DNA of 64,000 bases, taken from the NCBI RefSeq assembly GCF_009793335.1, contig NZ_WING01000002.1:248001-312000 (forward strand). The letters run 5' to 3'. This stretch comes from Actinomadura sp. J1-007 (GTDB lineage: Bacteria; Actinomycetota; Actinomycetes; Streptosporangiales; Streptosporangiaceae). The notes under the pieces are model-generated. The model was not told the DNA's origin, searched no databases, and saw only the letters and a program-made list of their open reading frames with translations. Position 1 is the first letter of the stretch; every line of letters starts with the position of its first letter. Shown here piece by piece: positions 18,888-26,100 of the stretch. The position numbers and the translations under genes are program-made.

Positions 18888-20228
18888 TCAGTAGTAGAGG
18901 ACGGCCTTGTCCCAGCGCTCGGTCGCGCCGAACAGGCTGCGGGGTTTGACGACGTCGTACGCGGCGGTCAGCACCCGTTCGGGCACGAGGGTCCCCGGCG
19001 GCACGGCCGTCACATCGCAGGGCACGCCCAGCGTCGAACGCACCTGCGCCGCGAGCCGCGACGCGGCGGCCGTGCCTTGGTCGCCGGGCGCTTCCATCTG
19101 CACCACGAGCCGTTCGGGCTCGGCCCTGGCCCGCCAGAACAGCACGCCGTGACGGGCGGGCAGGCCGTACACCAGCTCCTCCAGGTCGTGCTGGGTCACC
19201 GTGCGGCCCGCGACGGCGTGCCCGCGGGCCCCGCGGCCGAGCACGCGCACGGTCGGGAGCCGCCAGCGGCAGGGGCAGTCGTCGTAGGCGACCTCGACCT
19301 CGTCCTCCAGGTCGTACCTGATCAGCGGCATCGCCTCGCGGAACAGCGGGGTGGCGACCAGGTGGCCGCTTCCTTCCGCGGACATCCGCCCGGTCGCGGG
19401 ATCGCGCACCTCGAACAGCACACGGTCCGCCCACAGATGCATGCGCCCGTGCTCGCATTCGCCCGCCAGGCCGCCGGTCTCCGTCGTGCCGTAGTCCTCG
19501 ACCAGCGGGACCCCCCAGATCTCCTCGATCCGGCGGCGGCGCGCGCCGCCGAGCGGCTCCCCGCCGACGAACAGGGCCCTCAGCGCCGGAAAGTCGGTGG
19601 CGGGGTCGAGCCCATGGGCGCGGGCCGCCGCCGCCCACAGCAGGGTCTCGCTGGGCATCGACCACGTGAGCGTGACCGCCAGGTCGTGCAGCACGCGCAC
19701 CACCCGGGAGCAGGGCATCGCCAGGGAGCGGTTGTCGCCGGGCACCACCGTCGCCCCCTGCGACCGCGCCCCGGCGTGGGCCATGTGACCGGTGATCATC
19801 AGGGCGTACGGGGTGCGCACGAGGAACGTGTCGGCGGGGCGGATGCCGGTCGGTTTGCGGGCGAAGCGCTCGGCCAGTTCCGCCCAGTCGGCCGCGGTGT
19901 AGTACGAGGCGGTGGGCCGTCCGGCCGTGCCGCTGGATTCGTGGTAGGTCGCCAGTTCCGTCCGGTCCACGGCCAGCAGTCCGAACGGGTAGCCGTCGCG
20001 CAGGTCCTGCTTGGTGGTGATCGGCAGCGCGGCGAACCCGGCACGGTCCGCGGGCGGCCCGTCCGCGAAACGGGAGGCGTAGAAGGGGGAGCGGGCGGCG
20101 CGCGCGAGCGCCCCGGGCAGCAGCGCGTCCTGAAGCCGCGCCAGTTCCCGGTAGCTCTTCCAGTCTCCCGGCCGGGGCCGGGGCCGGGACCGGGACCGGG
20201 GCTGGGGCGCGCCGCCGAAGGCCCTCAT
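18888..20228 (-). CDS. phenylacetate-CoA-ligase-like adenylating enzyme (aryl acid activation)
   Basis: 446 aa ANL-superfamily enzyme of the PaaK branch. The phosphate loop is YHESSGTAGRPT, the A5 motif is VEDYGTTETGGLAGEC, and IRYDLEDEVEV corresponds to the adenylate-binding Tyr/Asp segment. It probably forms an acyl-adenylate, then a CoA ester or other activated form of an aryl acid. Given its position in the operon, 3-amino-4-hydroxybenzoate or a hydroxylated derivative is the likely acid. I place the start at the ATG at 20228: it overlaps the upstream stop as ATGA and has GGGAGG 8 nt before it. An alternative ATG at 20234 is too close to that site. Confidence 0.85.
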   Translation of the reverse strand: MRAFGGAPQPRSRSRPRPRPGDWKSYRELARLQDALLPGALARAARSPFYASRFADGPPADRAGFAALPITTKQDLRDGYPFGLLAVDRTELATYHESSGTAGRPTASYYTAADWAELAERFARKPTGIRPADTFLVRTPYALMITGHMAHAGARSQGATVVPGDNRSLAMPCSRVVRVLHDLAVTLTWSMPSETLLWAAAARAHGLDPATDFPALRALFVGGEPLGGARRRRIEEIWGVPLVEDYGTTETGGLAGECEHGRMHLWADRVLFEVRDPATGRMSAEGSGHLVATPLFREAMPLIRYDLEDEVEVAYDDCPCRWRLPTVRVLGRGARGHAVAGRTVTQHDLEELVYGLPARHGVLFWRARAEPERLVVQMEAPGDQGTAAASRLAAQVRSTLGVPCDVTAVPPGTLVPERVLTAAYDVVKPRSLFGATERWDKAVLYY

Positions 20229-20461
20229 CGGCATGACCTCCCGACGAGCCGGTCGGGGTCCGGACGCGCCACCGCGGCCTTGGCGGACTCCAGCCCCCGG
20301 AAGCGTTCGGCGCGCTCGCGGCAGAGCGACGCGTCCCGGTGCGGGTCGCCGAAGCAGAACGGCACCGGCCGGCCGTCCGCCCGAGCGCACGACGACAGCA
20401 GCCCGTCGTTGCCGGTGTCGACGCGCACATGCCCGCCGTGGAAATCGACGACGCCGCCCAT
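20225..20461 (-). CDS. small Cys-containing protein in AHBA operon, unknown function
   Basis: 78 aa, starting MGGVVDFHGGHVRVDTG. It is not a recognised family. It has four Cys (SSCARADG, PFCFGDPHRDASLC, GRSCR), which could bind a metal or form a structural site. Translation is supported by GGAGCAG before the ATG, by a 1-nt gap to the stop of the upstream AHBA synthase gene, and by an ATGA overlap with the downstream adenylating enzyme. A small partner or chaperone of the activation step is possible, but nothing in the sequence proves it. Confidence 0.65.
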   Translation of the reverse strand: MGGVVDFHGGHVRVDTGNDGLLSSCARADGRPVPFCFGDPHRDASLCRERAERFRGLESAKAAVARPDPDRLVGRSCR

Positions 20462-20462
20462 C

Positions 20463-21566
20463 TCACTGCTCCAGGCAGAATTCGTCGATCGGGTAGCCGA
20501 CGTGCCGGTCGGCGGACGGCAGATACCCCAGCACCGCGTCACCGGGCTTCAGTTCGGAGCTGTTCAGAACGGCTCCGCCCGGTCCGAGCACGCGTACATG
20601 CCAGTCGTCCTGGAGGATCAGGTTGGCCGGGCGGCCTTCGGCGTCGGCCGCGTCGATCGACAGCAGCGGCCGGGACTCGATCTTCACCCGGCCCACGGAC
20701 ACCGCCCGGGTCCGGCCCTTGACGTCGACGGCCAGCACCGTACTTCCCGACCGCAGCTCGCTCAGGTACCGCGTCCGCTCGTCGTCCGACAGCGTGTAGG
20801 AGTGGATCGCGCCGGCGTTGACGCGGAACGGCCGGGTCGGCATGTACGGCAGGGGGTGGGTCTCGCTGACGCAGAGGATCAGGCCCTTGGAGTGCGAGCC
20901 GACCAGGATGCCCTCGTCCTTGCGCAGGTAGGCGCAGGTGTCCACGCACGCGCGCTCGCCCATCCCGATATGCTCGGTCGCGGTGATCCGCAGCTCGGTC
21001 AGCGTCAGCTCCGATGGCCGGGACGTGGCCGCCCGGGTCAGCGCGGTCGCGTCGCCGACCGCCGCCGGAGCCAGGAGCACCCCGTCCGAGCCGTGCTCCA
21101 GCACCCCGAAGAGGATCTCGGCCTGGGAGACGTCGGAGGCGACGGTGATGATGCTGCCGGTGGCCTGCGCCGCCGCCGCGATCACGATCTCCAGCGGGAT
21201 CCTGGTGGGGTCCTTGAACTCCAGAACGCTCCAGCGCTCGGCGCGGGCGGACTGGCACGCCTGCTCCAGCGTGTCGGCGTCGACGACTTCGACGAACCGC
21301 CCGAACTCCACATCGTCGTGGGCGGCCGCCAGTTCCGCGGTGCTTCCGTGGACGGCCGGATCCACGATCACGATGTCCGCGCAGGAGAGGTCCTCGGGCA
21401 GCGGCCGGTCCCGGGGGAACAGCACCCGCCGCACGGTCGGCGGAAGCGGTGCCAGATCGGCGGTGTCGGAGGCCACGATGCCGTCGATCCGGGCGTGCAG
21501 CGCCTCCTGGACGGTCGCCTTCTTGGTCTCGCCCAGAGCGCTGACGTCCAGCCACGTGATCTTCAA
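20463..21566 (-). CDS. griH: 3-amino-4-hydroxybenzoate synthase, 3-dehydroquinate synthase II family (GriH-like)
   Basis: 367 aa, family of archaeal 3-dehydroquinate synthase II. In actinomycetes this form (GriH in grixazone, and homologues in platensimycin-, cremeomycin- and manumycin-type pathways) converts the C7 sugar-like product of GriI to 3-amino-4-hydroxybenzoate. Conserved stretches are MKITWLDVS at the N-terminus, EFKDPTRIPLEIVIA, DGVLLAPAAVGD, GSHSKGLILCVSETHPLPYM and the end DRHVGYPIDEFCLEQ. The start is TTG at 21566, with AAGGAGGAAGC just before it and a TTGA overlap with the griI stop. No NAD or phosphate is lost by truncation; the length is normal. Confidence 0.9.
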   Translation of the reverse strand: MKITWLDVSALGETKKATVQEALHARIDGIVASDTADLAPLPPTVRRVLFPRDRPLPEDLSCADIVIVDPAVHGSTAELAAAHDDVEFGRFVEVVDADTLEQACQSARAERWSVLEFKDPTRIPLEIVIAAAAQATGSIITVASDVSQAEILFGVLEHGSDGVLLAPAAVGDATALTRAATSRPSELTLTELRITATEHIGMGERACVDTCAYLRKDEGILVGSHSKGLILCVSETHPLPYMPTRPFRVNAGAIHSYTLSDDERTRYLSELRSGSTVLAVDVKGRTRAVSVGRVKIESRPLLSIDAADAEGRPANLILQDDWHVRVLGPGGAVLNSSELKPGDAVLGYLPSADRHVGYPIDEFCLEQ

Positions 21567-22393
21567 GCTTCCTCCTTCGAAGGATGGCCGCCGCGCGCCG
21601 GTCCGGGCACGGGTCCGGCGCCGCGGGGCGGGGCGGCGTGCACGATCCCGGCGAGCCGGCGGGTCATCGCCGCGGGATCGTCGGCCTGGAAGACGGTGCG
21701 TCCCATCGCGATGCCGGCGGTGCCGCTGCTCAGGGCCTCGGACGCGAACGCCATTGCGGCCGAGGCGTCCCGGCGGGGGCCGCCCGCGACCAGGACGGGA
21801 ACCGTCGCGGTCCGCACCACCTCCGCCATCGTGCCGGGCGAGCCGGTGTACACGGTCTTGACGATGTCGGCGCCGAGATCGGTGGCGAGCGTGACCACGT
21901 GGGCGACGAGCGCCGGGTCCGGCGGGCCGTCGAGCCCCGGGCCGCGCGGATACATCATCGCCAGCAGCGGGACGTTCCACCGGTCGCAGGCGTCGGCCAC
22001 CTTCGCCAGGTCGGTGACCTGCCGCCGTTCGTCGGACGAGCCCACGTTCACGTGCACGCTGACCACGTCGGCGCCGAGCCGCAGCGCCTCCTCGACGCTC
22101 GCCACCAGGTACTTGGCATCGGGATCGGGAGCGTGCACCGTACTGGCGCTGAGATGCACGATCAGGGAGGTGTGCGCGAAGCGGTCCTGCCGGACGTAGC
22201 GCAGGGCGCCCTTGTGCAGCACGATCGCGTCGGCTCCGTTGCGGCTGATCTCCCCCACCAAGGTGTCGAGGTCCCGGCCTCCGGCCAGCGGCCCCTCGGT
22301 GACGGAGTGGTCGAGCGGCACCATCAGCAGGCGGGCGCCATGGTGGTAGAGCCTCTCCAGCCGGAGGCCGCGGGCGAACGACTGGTTGATCAT
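21563..22393 (-). CDS. griI: 2-amino-4,5-dihydroxy-6-oxo-7-phosphooxyheptanoate synthase (GriI-like aldolase)
   Basis: 276 aa class I aldolase of the DhnA/FbaB-like group. GriI condenses L-aspartate-4-semialdehyde with dihydroxyacetone phosphate, the first step to 3-amino-4-hydroxybenzoate. The active-site segments are present: LLMVPLDHSVTEGP, AIVLHKGALRYV, SVHVNVGSSDE and the Schiff-base Lys region GADIVKTVYTG, followed by VPVLVAGGPRRDAS. The ATG at 22393 has GGAGG 9 nt upstream and overlaps a short upstream ORF as ATGA. It is followed by griH with a 4-nt overlap. This pair defines the cluster chemistry. Confidence 0.9.
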   Translation of the reverse strand: MINQSFARGLRLERLYHHGARLLMVPLDHSVTEGPLAGGRDLDTLVGEISRNGADAIVLHKGALRYVRQDRFAHTSLIVHLSASTVHAPDPDAKYLVASVEEALRLGADVVSVHVNVGSSDERRQVTDLAKVADACDRWNVPLLAMMYPRGPGLDGPPDPALVAHVVTLATDLGADIVKTVYTGSPGTMAEVVRTATVPVLVAGGPRRDASAAMAFASEALSSGTAGIAMGRTVFQADDPAAMTRRLAGIVHAAPPRGAGPVPGPARGGHPSKEEA

Positions 22394-22518
22394 CGGGACG
22401 GCCTCCGCCGAAGCCGGGGCACCGTCGGCGCCGTCGCGCTCGGCCGCCGGTCCGCGCGGACCGGACCCGGGAGGGTGAGGGGAGAGGCCGCCACGGCCTG
22501 CGGGGCCCGGGGTGCCAT
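22390..22518 (-). CDS. short upstream ORF (42 aa) coupled to griI
   Basis: A 42-codon ORF (MAPRAPQAVAASP...RLRRRPSR) rich in Pro, Ala and Arg. It has the best ribosome site in the operon, AAAGGAG with a 6-nt spacer before the ATG at 22518, and its stop overlaps the griI start as ATGA. I do not recognise the peptide. It could be a leader that controls or couples griI translation, or a real small protein; the low complexity argues for the former. No homologue is asserted. Confidence 0.45.
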   Translation of the reverse strand: MAPRAPQAVAASPLTLPGPVRADRRPSATAPTVPRLRRRPSR

Positions 22519-22620
22519 GACATGCTCCTTTGCTTGGATGCCCCCCTTATGTAACCCTCCGCATCTGAATGATTGCTGAACGTATATAGATTGTTGGTAG
22601 ATCCTCCGCCTCGCCACCGC
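22519..22620 (-). promoter_or_regulatory. promoter region of the AHBA operon
   Basis: This is a conspicuous low-GC island. Read on the minus strand, TTCAGCA and TTCAGAT are direct heptamers at an 11-nt period (plus-strand 22574-22580 and 22563-22569). Nine bases later comes TACATA (22548-22553), a possible -10. Heptamers at one helical turn just upstream of the -10 are the layout of SARP-activated promoters, but no SARP gene is in the window. An A/T-rich stretch TCTATATACG lies further upstream. Confidence 0.5.
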
Positions 22621-22665
22621 CCCGCCGAACGCGGCGCCCCGGCCCAGGCGCGGAGGGGCCGCTCG

Positions 22666-23364
22666 CTACCGGCGCCGTTCGCTTCGAGTGATCGGCCGGT
22701 ACCTGGCGACCAGGGCGCCCGCGGGCCGCCCGTCGGTGGCGGGTCCGGTGACGCTGGCCTCGCCGCGGAAGGCGCAGACCCCGGCCGTGGTGATGACCCA
22801 GATCTCACCGGTGAGGGTCTGCATGGCCGCGCTGCGCTCCAGCCAGCCGGCGTGTTCGGCGGGCACCCGCAGAGAGTGGTCCTTGGAGACGGTGTCCTCG
22901 GTGGTCCAGCAGTAGCCGAGCGAGGCTGCCACCGAAGCGTTGACGATGCCGTAGAAGCACGCCGAGACCTCGGCGCGCAGCGCGAAGCCGGTGGTGGAGC
23001 CGACCCTGTGCGTCCACGTCACGTTCTCGGTGACCTCGTCGGGCGTGCGGTTGAACACCAGGCCGGTGACCGCTTCGAACGGCCCGGACGCGTACGCCAT
23101 CTCGCTGCCGCGGACCAGCACGGTCCAGAGACCGGGGTCGGCCAGAGCGCAGTTCAGGAACTTCTCCCCCTCAAGCGAGGAGAGGTCGAGCCGGTAACCG
23201 GTCACCTCGCCGCCGATCGGCCTCCTGGTGAGGGGATCCCAACCCAGTGCACGGATCTGCTGGTCGATCCAGGTGTTGTCGGGGATGCGCCGCTGCGGCC
23301 ACCGCACGGCGGGAACGCTTCCCGGGTCGGCGCCGGACGGGAGAGGGGCGTTCGGGAGTGACAT
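22666..23364 (-). CDS. hypothetical protein, aerolysin/ETX-MTX2-like pattern
   Basis: 232 aa, not confidently recognised. The N-terminal half is compact (WIDQQIRALGWDP, YRLDLSSLEGEKFLN). The middle (about residues 95-170) shows long alternating Ser/Thr-hydrophobic strands, for example TWTHRVGSTTGFALRAEV then VNASVAASLGYCWTTEDTV and LRVPAEHAGWL. This is the pattern of aerolysin/ETX-MTX2 beta-pore-forming proteins. There is no signal peptide. The ATG at 23364 has only a weak ribosome site (GAAAGAGA). It lies just upstream of, and on the same strand as, the AHBA operon. It could be a member of the cluster or an unrelated neighbour. Confidence 0.55.
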   Translation of the reverse strand: MSLPNAPLPSGADPGSVPAVRWPQRRIPDNTWIDQQIRALGWDPLTRRPIGGEVTGYRLDLSSLEGEKFLNCALADPGLWTVLVRGSEMAYASGPFEAVTGLVFNRTPDEVTENVTWTHRVGSTTGFALRAEVSACFYGIVNASVAASLGYCWTTEDTVSKDHSLRVPAEHAGWLERSAAMQTLTGEIWVITTAGVCAFRGEASVTGPATDGRPAGALVARYRPITRSERRR

Positions 23365-23563
23365 GGGTGTCTCTTTCACTTGGAACGGCGCTGGGGACTC
23401 GACCGCCACGGAACCGTCCAAGGCGATCACCCTGGGTAACCAACGCCTAGGTCCCTTGTTGCCGCCCGTGCCCACAGGAAACACGCGGGCCGCCGCGCGC
23501 ACTGGTCCTGGTCGGGCGGGCCGCGCGGCCGGACGGTTCGGGCGGCTTCTCCGGCGGGTGGCG

Positions 23564-23956
23564 TCAGGCGGGTGCCGTTCGGTCTGAGGCGGCGTTGGCG
23601 CGGTCTACCTCGGCCATGTGCTCCTCGGCCCAGGCGCGCAGGGCGGCGAGCGGGGTCTCCAGGGAGAGGCCGAGGTCGGTCAGGCGGTAGTGGACGCGGG
23701 GCGGCACGGTCGGCTCGACGCGCCGTTCGACCAGGCCGTCGCGGGTCAGGCTGTGCAGGGTGACCGACAGCATCTTCTGGGAGACGCCGGGCATCCGCCG
23801 CCGCAGTTCGGCGAAGCGGACCTCGTCCGGGGCCTCCGCCGCGAGGATCTTGATGGTCATCGACGTCCACTTGGTGCCGATGCGGTCCAGCAGCTTGCGG
23901 GTCGGGCAGGCGGGATCGAAGAGGTCGCCGCGCGCGCCCTCGGCGCCGGAGGTCAC
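23564..23956 (-). CDS. HxlR-family transcriptional regulator
   Basis: 130 aa winged-helix regulator. The N-terminal CPTRKLLDRIGTKWTSMTI has the conserved Cys and Trp of the family. FAELRRRMPGVSQKMLSVTLH is the recognition-helix region, and ERRVEPTVPPRVHYRLTDLG is the wing. It is divergent from the epoxide-hydrolase-like gene with a palindromic site in between (24006-24030), so it most likely represses that gene and itself. Homology to the regulator at 15125 is only at family level. Confidence 0.92.
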   Translation of the reverse strand: MTSGAEGARGDLFDPACPTRKLLDRIGTKWTSMTIKILAAEAPDEVRFAELRRRMPGVSQKMLSVTLHSLTRDGLVERRVEPTVPPRVHYRLTDLGLSLETPLAALRAWAEEHMAEVDRANAASDRTAPA

Positions 23957-24005
23957 CTGGAGCTCACCACCTGTCGTGAAAGTGCCGTCTTGGCCGGCCT
24001 GTAGA

Positions 24006-24030
24006 GGTTACCTAACGTTGCCTGGTAACC
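24006..24030. promoter_or_regulatory. putative HxlR operator
   Basis: GGTTACC (24006-24012) and GGTAACC (24024-24030) form a perfect 7-bp inverted repeat with an 11-bp spacer, lying between the divergent HxlR and hydrolase genes and touching the first possible hydrolase start. Binding here would block the promoter or the ribosome site. Confidence 0.75.
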
Positions 24031-24031
24031 G

Positions 24032-24907
24032 ATGGTGACCACTAGGAGGGGGTGGGGCGCCTTGCCCGCCGACCGCACGTTTCCGATCTCCGTGAGCCGG
24101 GTCGAGGCCAACGGCATCCGCGCCAACGTGGCGGTCGCGGGGGACGGGCCCGCCGTTCTGCTGCTCCACGGCTTCCCGCACACCTGGCGGCTGTGGACGC
24201 ACGTGATCCCGCGCCTCGCGTCGTCCCACCGCGTCATAGCCCCCGACCTGCGCGGACTCGGCGCGACCACGCGCGCGGCGGACGGCTACGACGCCGCCAA
24301 CCTCGCAGCCGACGCCGAAGGCGTCCTCGACGCCCTCGGCGTCCCGTCCGCCGCGGTGGTCGGGATCGACGCGGGCACGCCGCCCGCGTTCCTGCTGGCC
24401 ATGCGGCGGCCCGAACGCGTCCGGCGGCTCGTCCTGATGGAATCGCTGCTCGGCACGCTGCCCGGCGCGGAGGACTTCCTGTCCTCCGGGCCGCCGTGGT
24501 GGTTCGGCTTCCACGCCGTGCCGGGCCTAGCCGAGACCGTCCTCACCGGCCACGAGGCGGCGTACATCGACTGGTTCCTCGACGCGGGGACGCACGGGCG
24601 CGGCGTTCCGAGTGAGATCCGGAACGCGTTCGTCGACGCCTACACCGGGTCGGAGGCGCTGCGCTGCGCGTTCGAGCACTACAGGGCCATGCCGACCAGC
24701 GCGCGGCAGATCCGGGACGCCGTCGCGACCGCCCGGCTCACGGTGCCCGCGATGGCGATCGGCGCGCATCCGGTGGGACGGGCGCTCGAACGGCAGTTGG
24801 AGCCCGTCGCCGCGGACCTCACCGGCCGTGTCGTCGACTCCGGCCACATCATCCCGCTGGACCGTCCGGAACCGCTGCTCGAGCTGCTGGCCCCGTTCGT
24901 CCGGTAG
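24032..24907 (+). CDS. alpha/beta hydrolase, epoxide hydrolase/dehalogenase type
   Basis: 291 aa. HGFPHTWRLW is the oxyanion-hole motif. The nucleophile elbow VVGIDAGTPPAF has Asp, not Ser, as in epoxide hydrolases and haloalkane dehalogenases. VVDSGHIIPLDRPEPLLEL carries the catalytic His near the C-terminus. The first ATG (24032) lies against the operator repeat, and its first ten codons read through a G-rich ribosome-site-like stretch (TAGGAGG), so true translation may begin at the in-frame TTG at 24062. It is divergent from an HxlR gene, which probably controls it. The substrate is unknown; detoxification of a reactive metabolite is plausible. Confidence 0.87.
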   Translation: MVTTRRGWGALPADRTFPISVSRVEANGIRANVAVAGDGPAVLLLHGFPHTWRLWTHVIPRLASSHRVIAPDLRGLGATTRAADGYDAANLAADAEGVLDALGVPSAAVVGIDAGTPPAFLLAMRRPERVRRLVLMESLLGTLPGAEDFLSSGPPWWFGFHAVPGLAETVLTGHEAAYIDWFLDAGTHGRGVPSEIRNAFVDAYTGSEALRCAFEHYRAMPTSARQIRDAVATARLTVPAMAIGAHPVGRALERQLEPVAADLTGRVVDSGHIIPLDRPEPLLELLAPFVR

Positions 24908-25010
24908 GACGGCCGGAGCGGGGGCCGCGGGTGCCATGATGATCGACATCGGCGGGTCCCGCCCGACGGGACCGGCGCCGTACGACCCGCCCCCGATCCC
25001 GAGGAGAGCC

Positions 25011-25469
25011 GTGCAGGACCAGACGTCATCGGACCAGCTCAGCCCCGAGGTGCGGGCGCGCGTGCAGGCCAGCTTCGACCGGCAGGGCCTGATGGGCCAC
25101 CTCGGCGCGCGCATCACGCACATGGCGCCCGGGTGCGTGCACGTCACGCTGCCCAGCCGGCCCGAGGTCACCCAGCAGCACGGCTACGTCCACGCCGGGG
25201 CCACCAGCGCCATCGCCGACACCGCGGGCGGCTACGCGGGCTTCACGCTGTTCCCCGAGGACAGCACGGTCCTCACCGTCGAATACAAGATCAACCTGCT
25301 GGCGCCCGCCGAAGGCGACCGCATCGAGGCCGTGGGGACGGTCGTCAAGTCCGGACGCACCCTCACCGTGTGCCGGCTGGAGGTCTTCGGCGTCCGCGAC
25401 GAACGCAGGACGCTCATCGCGACGGGCCAGCAGACGCTGATGCGCCTGGACGACCGTCCCGACCAGTGA
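25011..25469 (+). CDS. PaaI-type hotdog thioesterase
   Basis: 152 aa hotdog-fold protein. The typical core is QHGYVHAGATSAIADTAGGYA, with the central helix carrying the catalytic acidic residue, followed by VLTVEYKINLLAPAEGD and VCRLEVFGV. These enzymes hydrolyse (aryl)acyl-CoA thioesters. The start is GTG at 25011, preceded by GAGGAGA; longer in-frame starts run back into the hydrolase gene and are not credible. It is on the same strand, 100 bp after the epoxide-hydrolase-like gene, and may be co-expressed with it. Confidence 0.88.
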   Translation: MQDQTSSDQLSPEVRARVQASFDRQGLMGHLGARITHMAPGCVHVTLPSRPEVTQQHGYVHAGATSAIADTAGGYAGFTLFPEDSTVLTVEYKINLLAPAEGDRIEAVGTVVKSGRTLTVCRLEVFGVRDERRTLIATGQQTLMRLDDRPDQ

Positions 25470-25485
25470 ACCCCGGGCCACCGTG

Positions 25486-25641
25486 CCGCCCGCCTCGGGG
25501 ACGTTCGAGGTCGAGCACTGGCTCGACGCGTCGCACGAGAACGGCGTCACGTTCTCCGGGAAGGTCGACTGCCTGATGGTCGGCGGCAGGACGGCCGCGT
25601 CCACCGGTGTGATCGACAAGGCGAGGCTGCACGGGAACGTG
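25486..25641 (+). pseudogene. fragment of a small actinobacterial beta-rich protein
   Basis: A 50-residue reading frame with a recognisable pattern: SGTFEVEHWLDASHENGVTF followed by SGKVDCLMVGG and STGVIDKARLHG. This is the G-x-V-x-C-L-x-V-x-G / GVI core seen in small exported actinobacterial proteins. There is no proper start or signal peptide, and after LHG the frame becomes Arg/Pro-rich. The surrounding 25470-25840 holds nothing else convincing. I read it as a decayed gene end; the family assignment is by pattern only. Confidence 0.45.
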
Positions 25642-25841
25642 CCGCCGGATGGCTGCCGCCGACGCTCTACCCGCACGGACGGCGCTGAGCCCCGCCGCCC
25701 GCGTCCGCCCTCGCCTCCTCTCCGAGGCGCCGCGGTGACCGCGCGCGACGGCGGCGGGCACGTTGCCAGCAGATAGTGGCAAACGGCCCCGCGGACGGTC
25801 CCGATCAGGCATTATTGAACGATCTTGATCGGGGGTCGCGC

Positions 25842-26009
25842 ATGGCGAATCGGCAGGAACGTTCCGGGGAGTGGAGCCGGCCCGTGTCCGCGGTGCATCG
25901 GCTGCTGCTGCGGATCGGCGTGCCCCGGCTCATGGCCGACCACACCGCCGCCCTGATCGCCGCCAACCGCCCCGGGCGCGGAAAAGCCGACCCCCCGGAG
26001 AAGCGCTGA
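25842..26009 (+). CDS. small hypothetical protein
   Basis: 55 aa starting MANRQERSGEWSRPVSAVHR. It is basic, with an amphipathic middle (LLLRIGVPRLMADHTAALIAAN). The ATG follows TCGGGGGTCGC. No family is known to me. It is isolated between the thioesterase/remnant region and the rox control region. Coding status rests only on an acceptable start, third-position GC and sensible composition, so confidence is low. Confidence 0.35.
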   Translation: MANRQERSGEWSRPVSAVHRLLLRIGVPRLMADHTAALIAANRPGRGKADPPEKR

Positions 26010-26100
26010 ACGCCGCGCGGTCGGCGCCATTCCCGCGGTCGTAGCCGCGCATGATCCGGTCGGGCGCGCCGGAAACCATTTCGCTGAAAAAGGAAAGGGG

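Noticed and set aside
17548..20466. Minus-strand 972-codon open frame
   Set aside because: Overlaps the well-supported monooxygenase and adenylating enzyme in another frame; Arg-rich without domains.
22390..22518. The 42-aa ORF as a RiPP precursor
   Set aside because: No leader/core division, no Cys/Ser/Thr-rich core and no modifying enzyme nearby; a leader peptide fits better.
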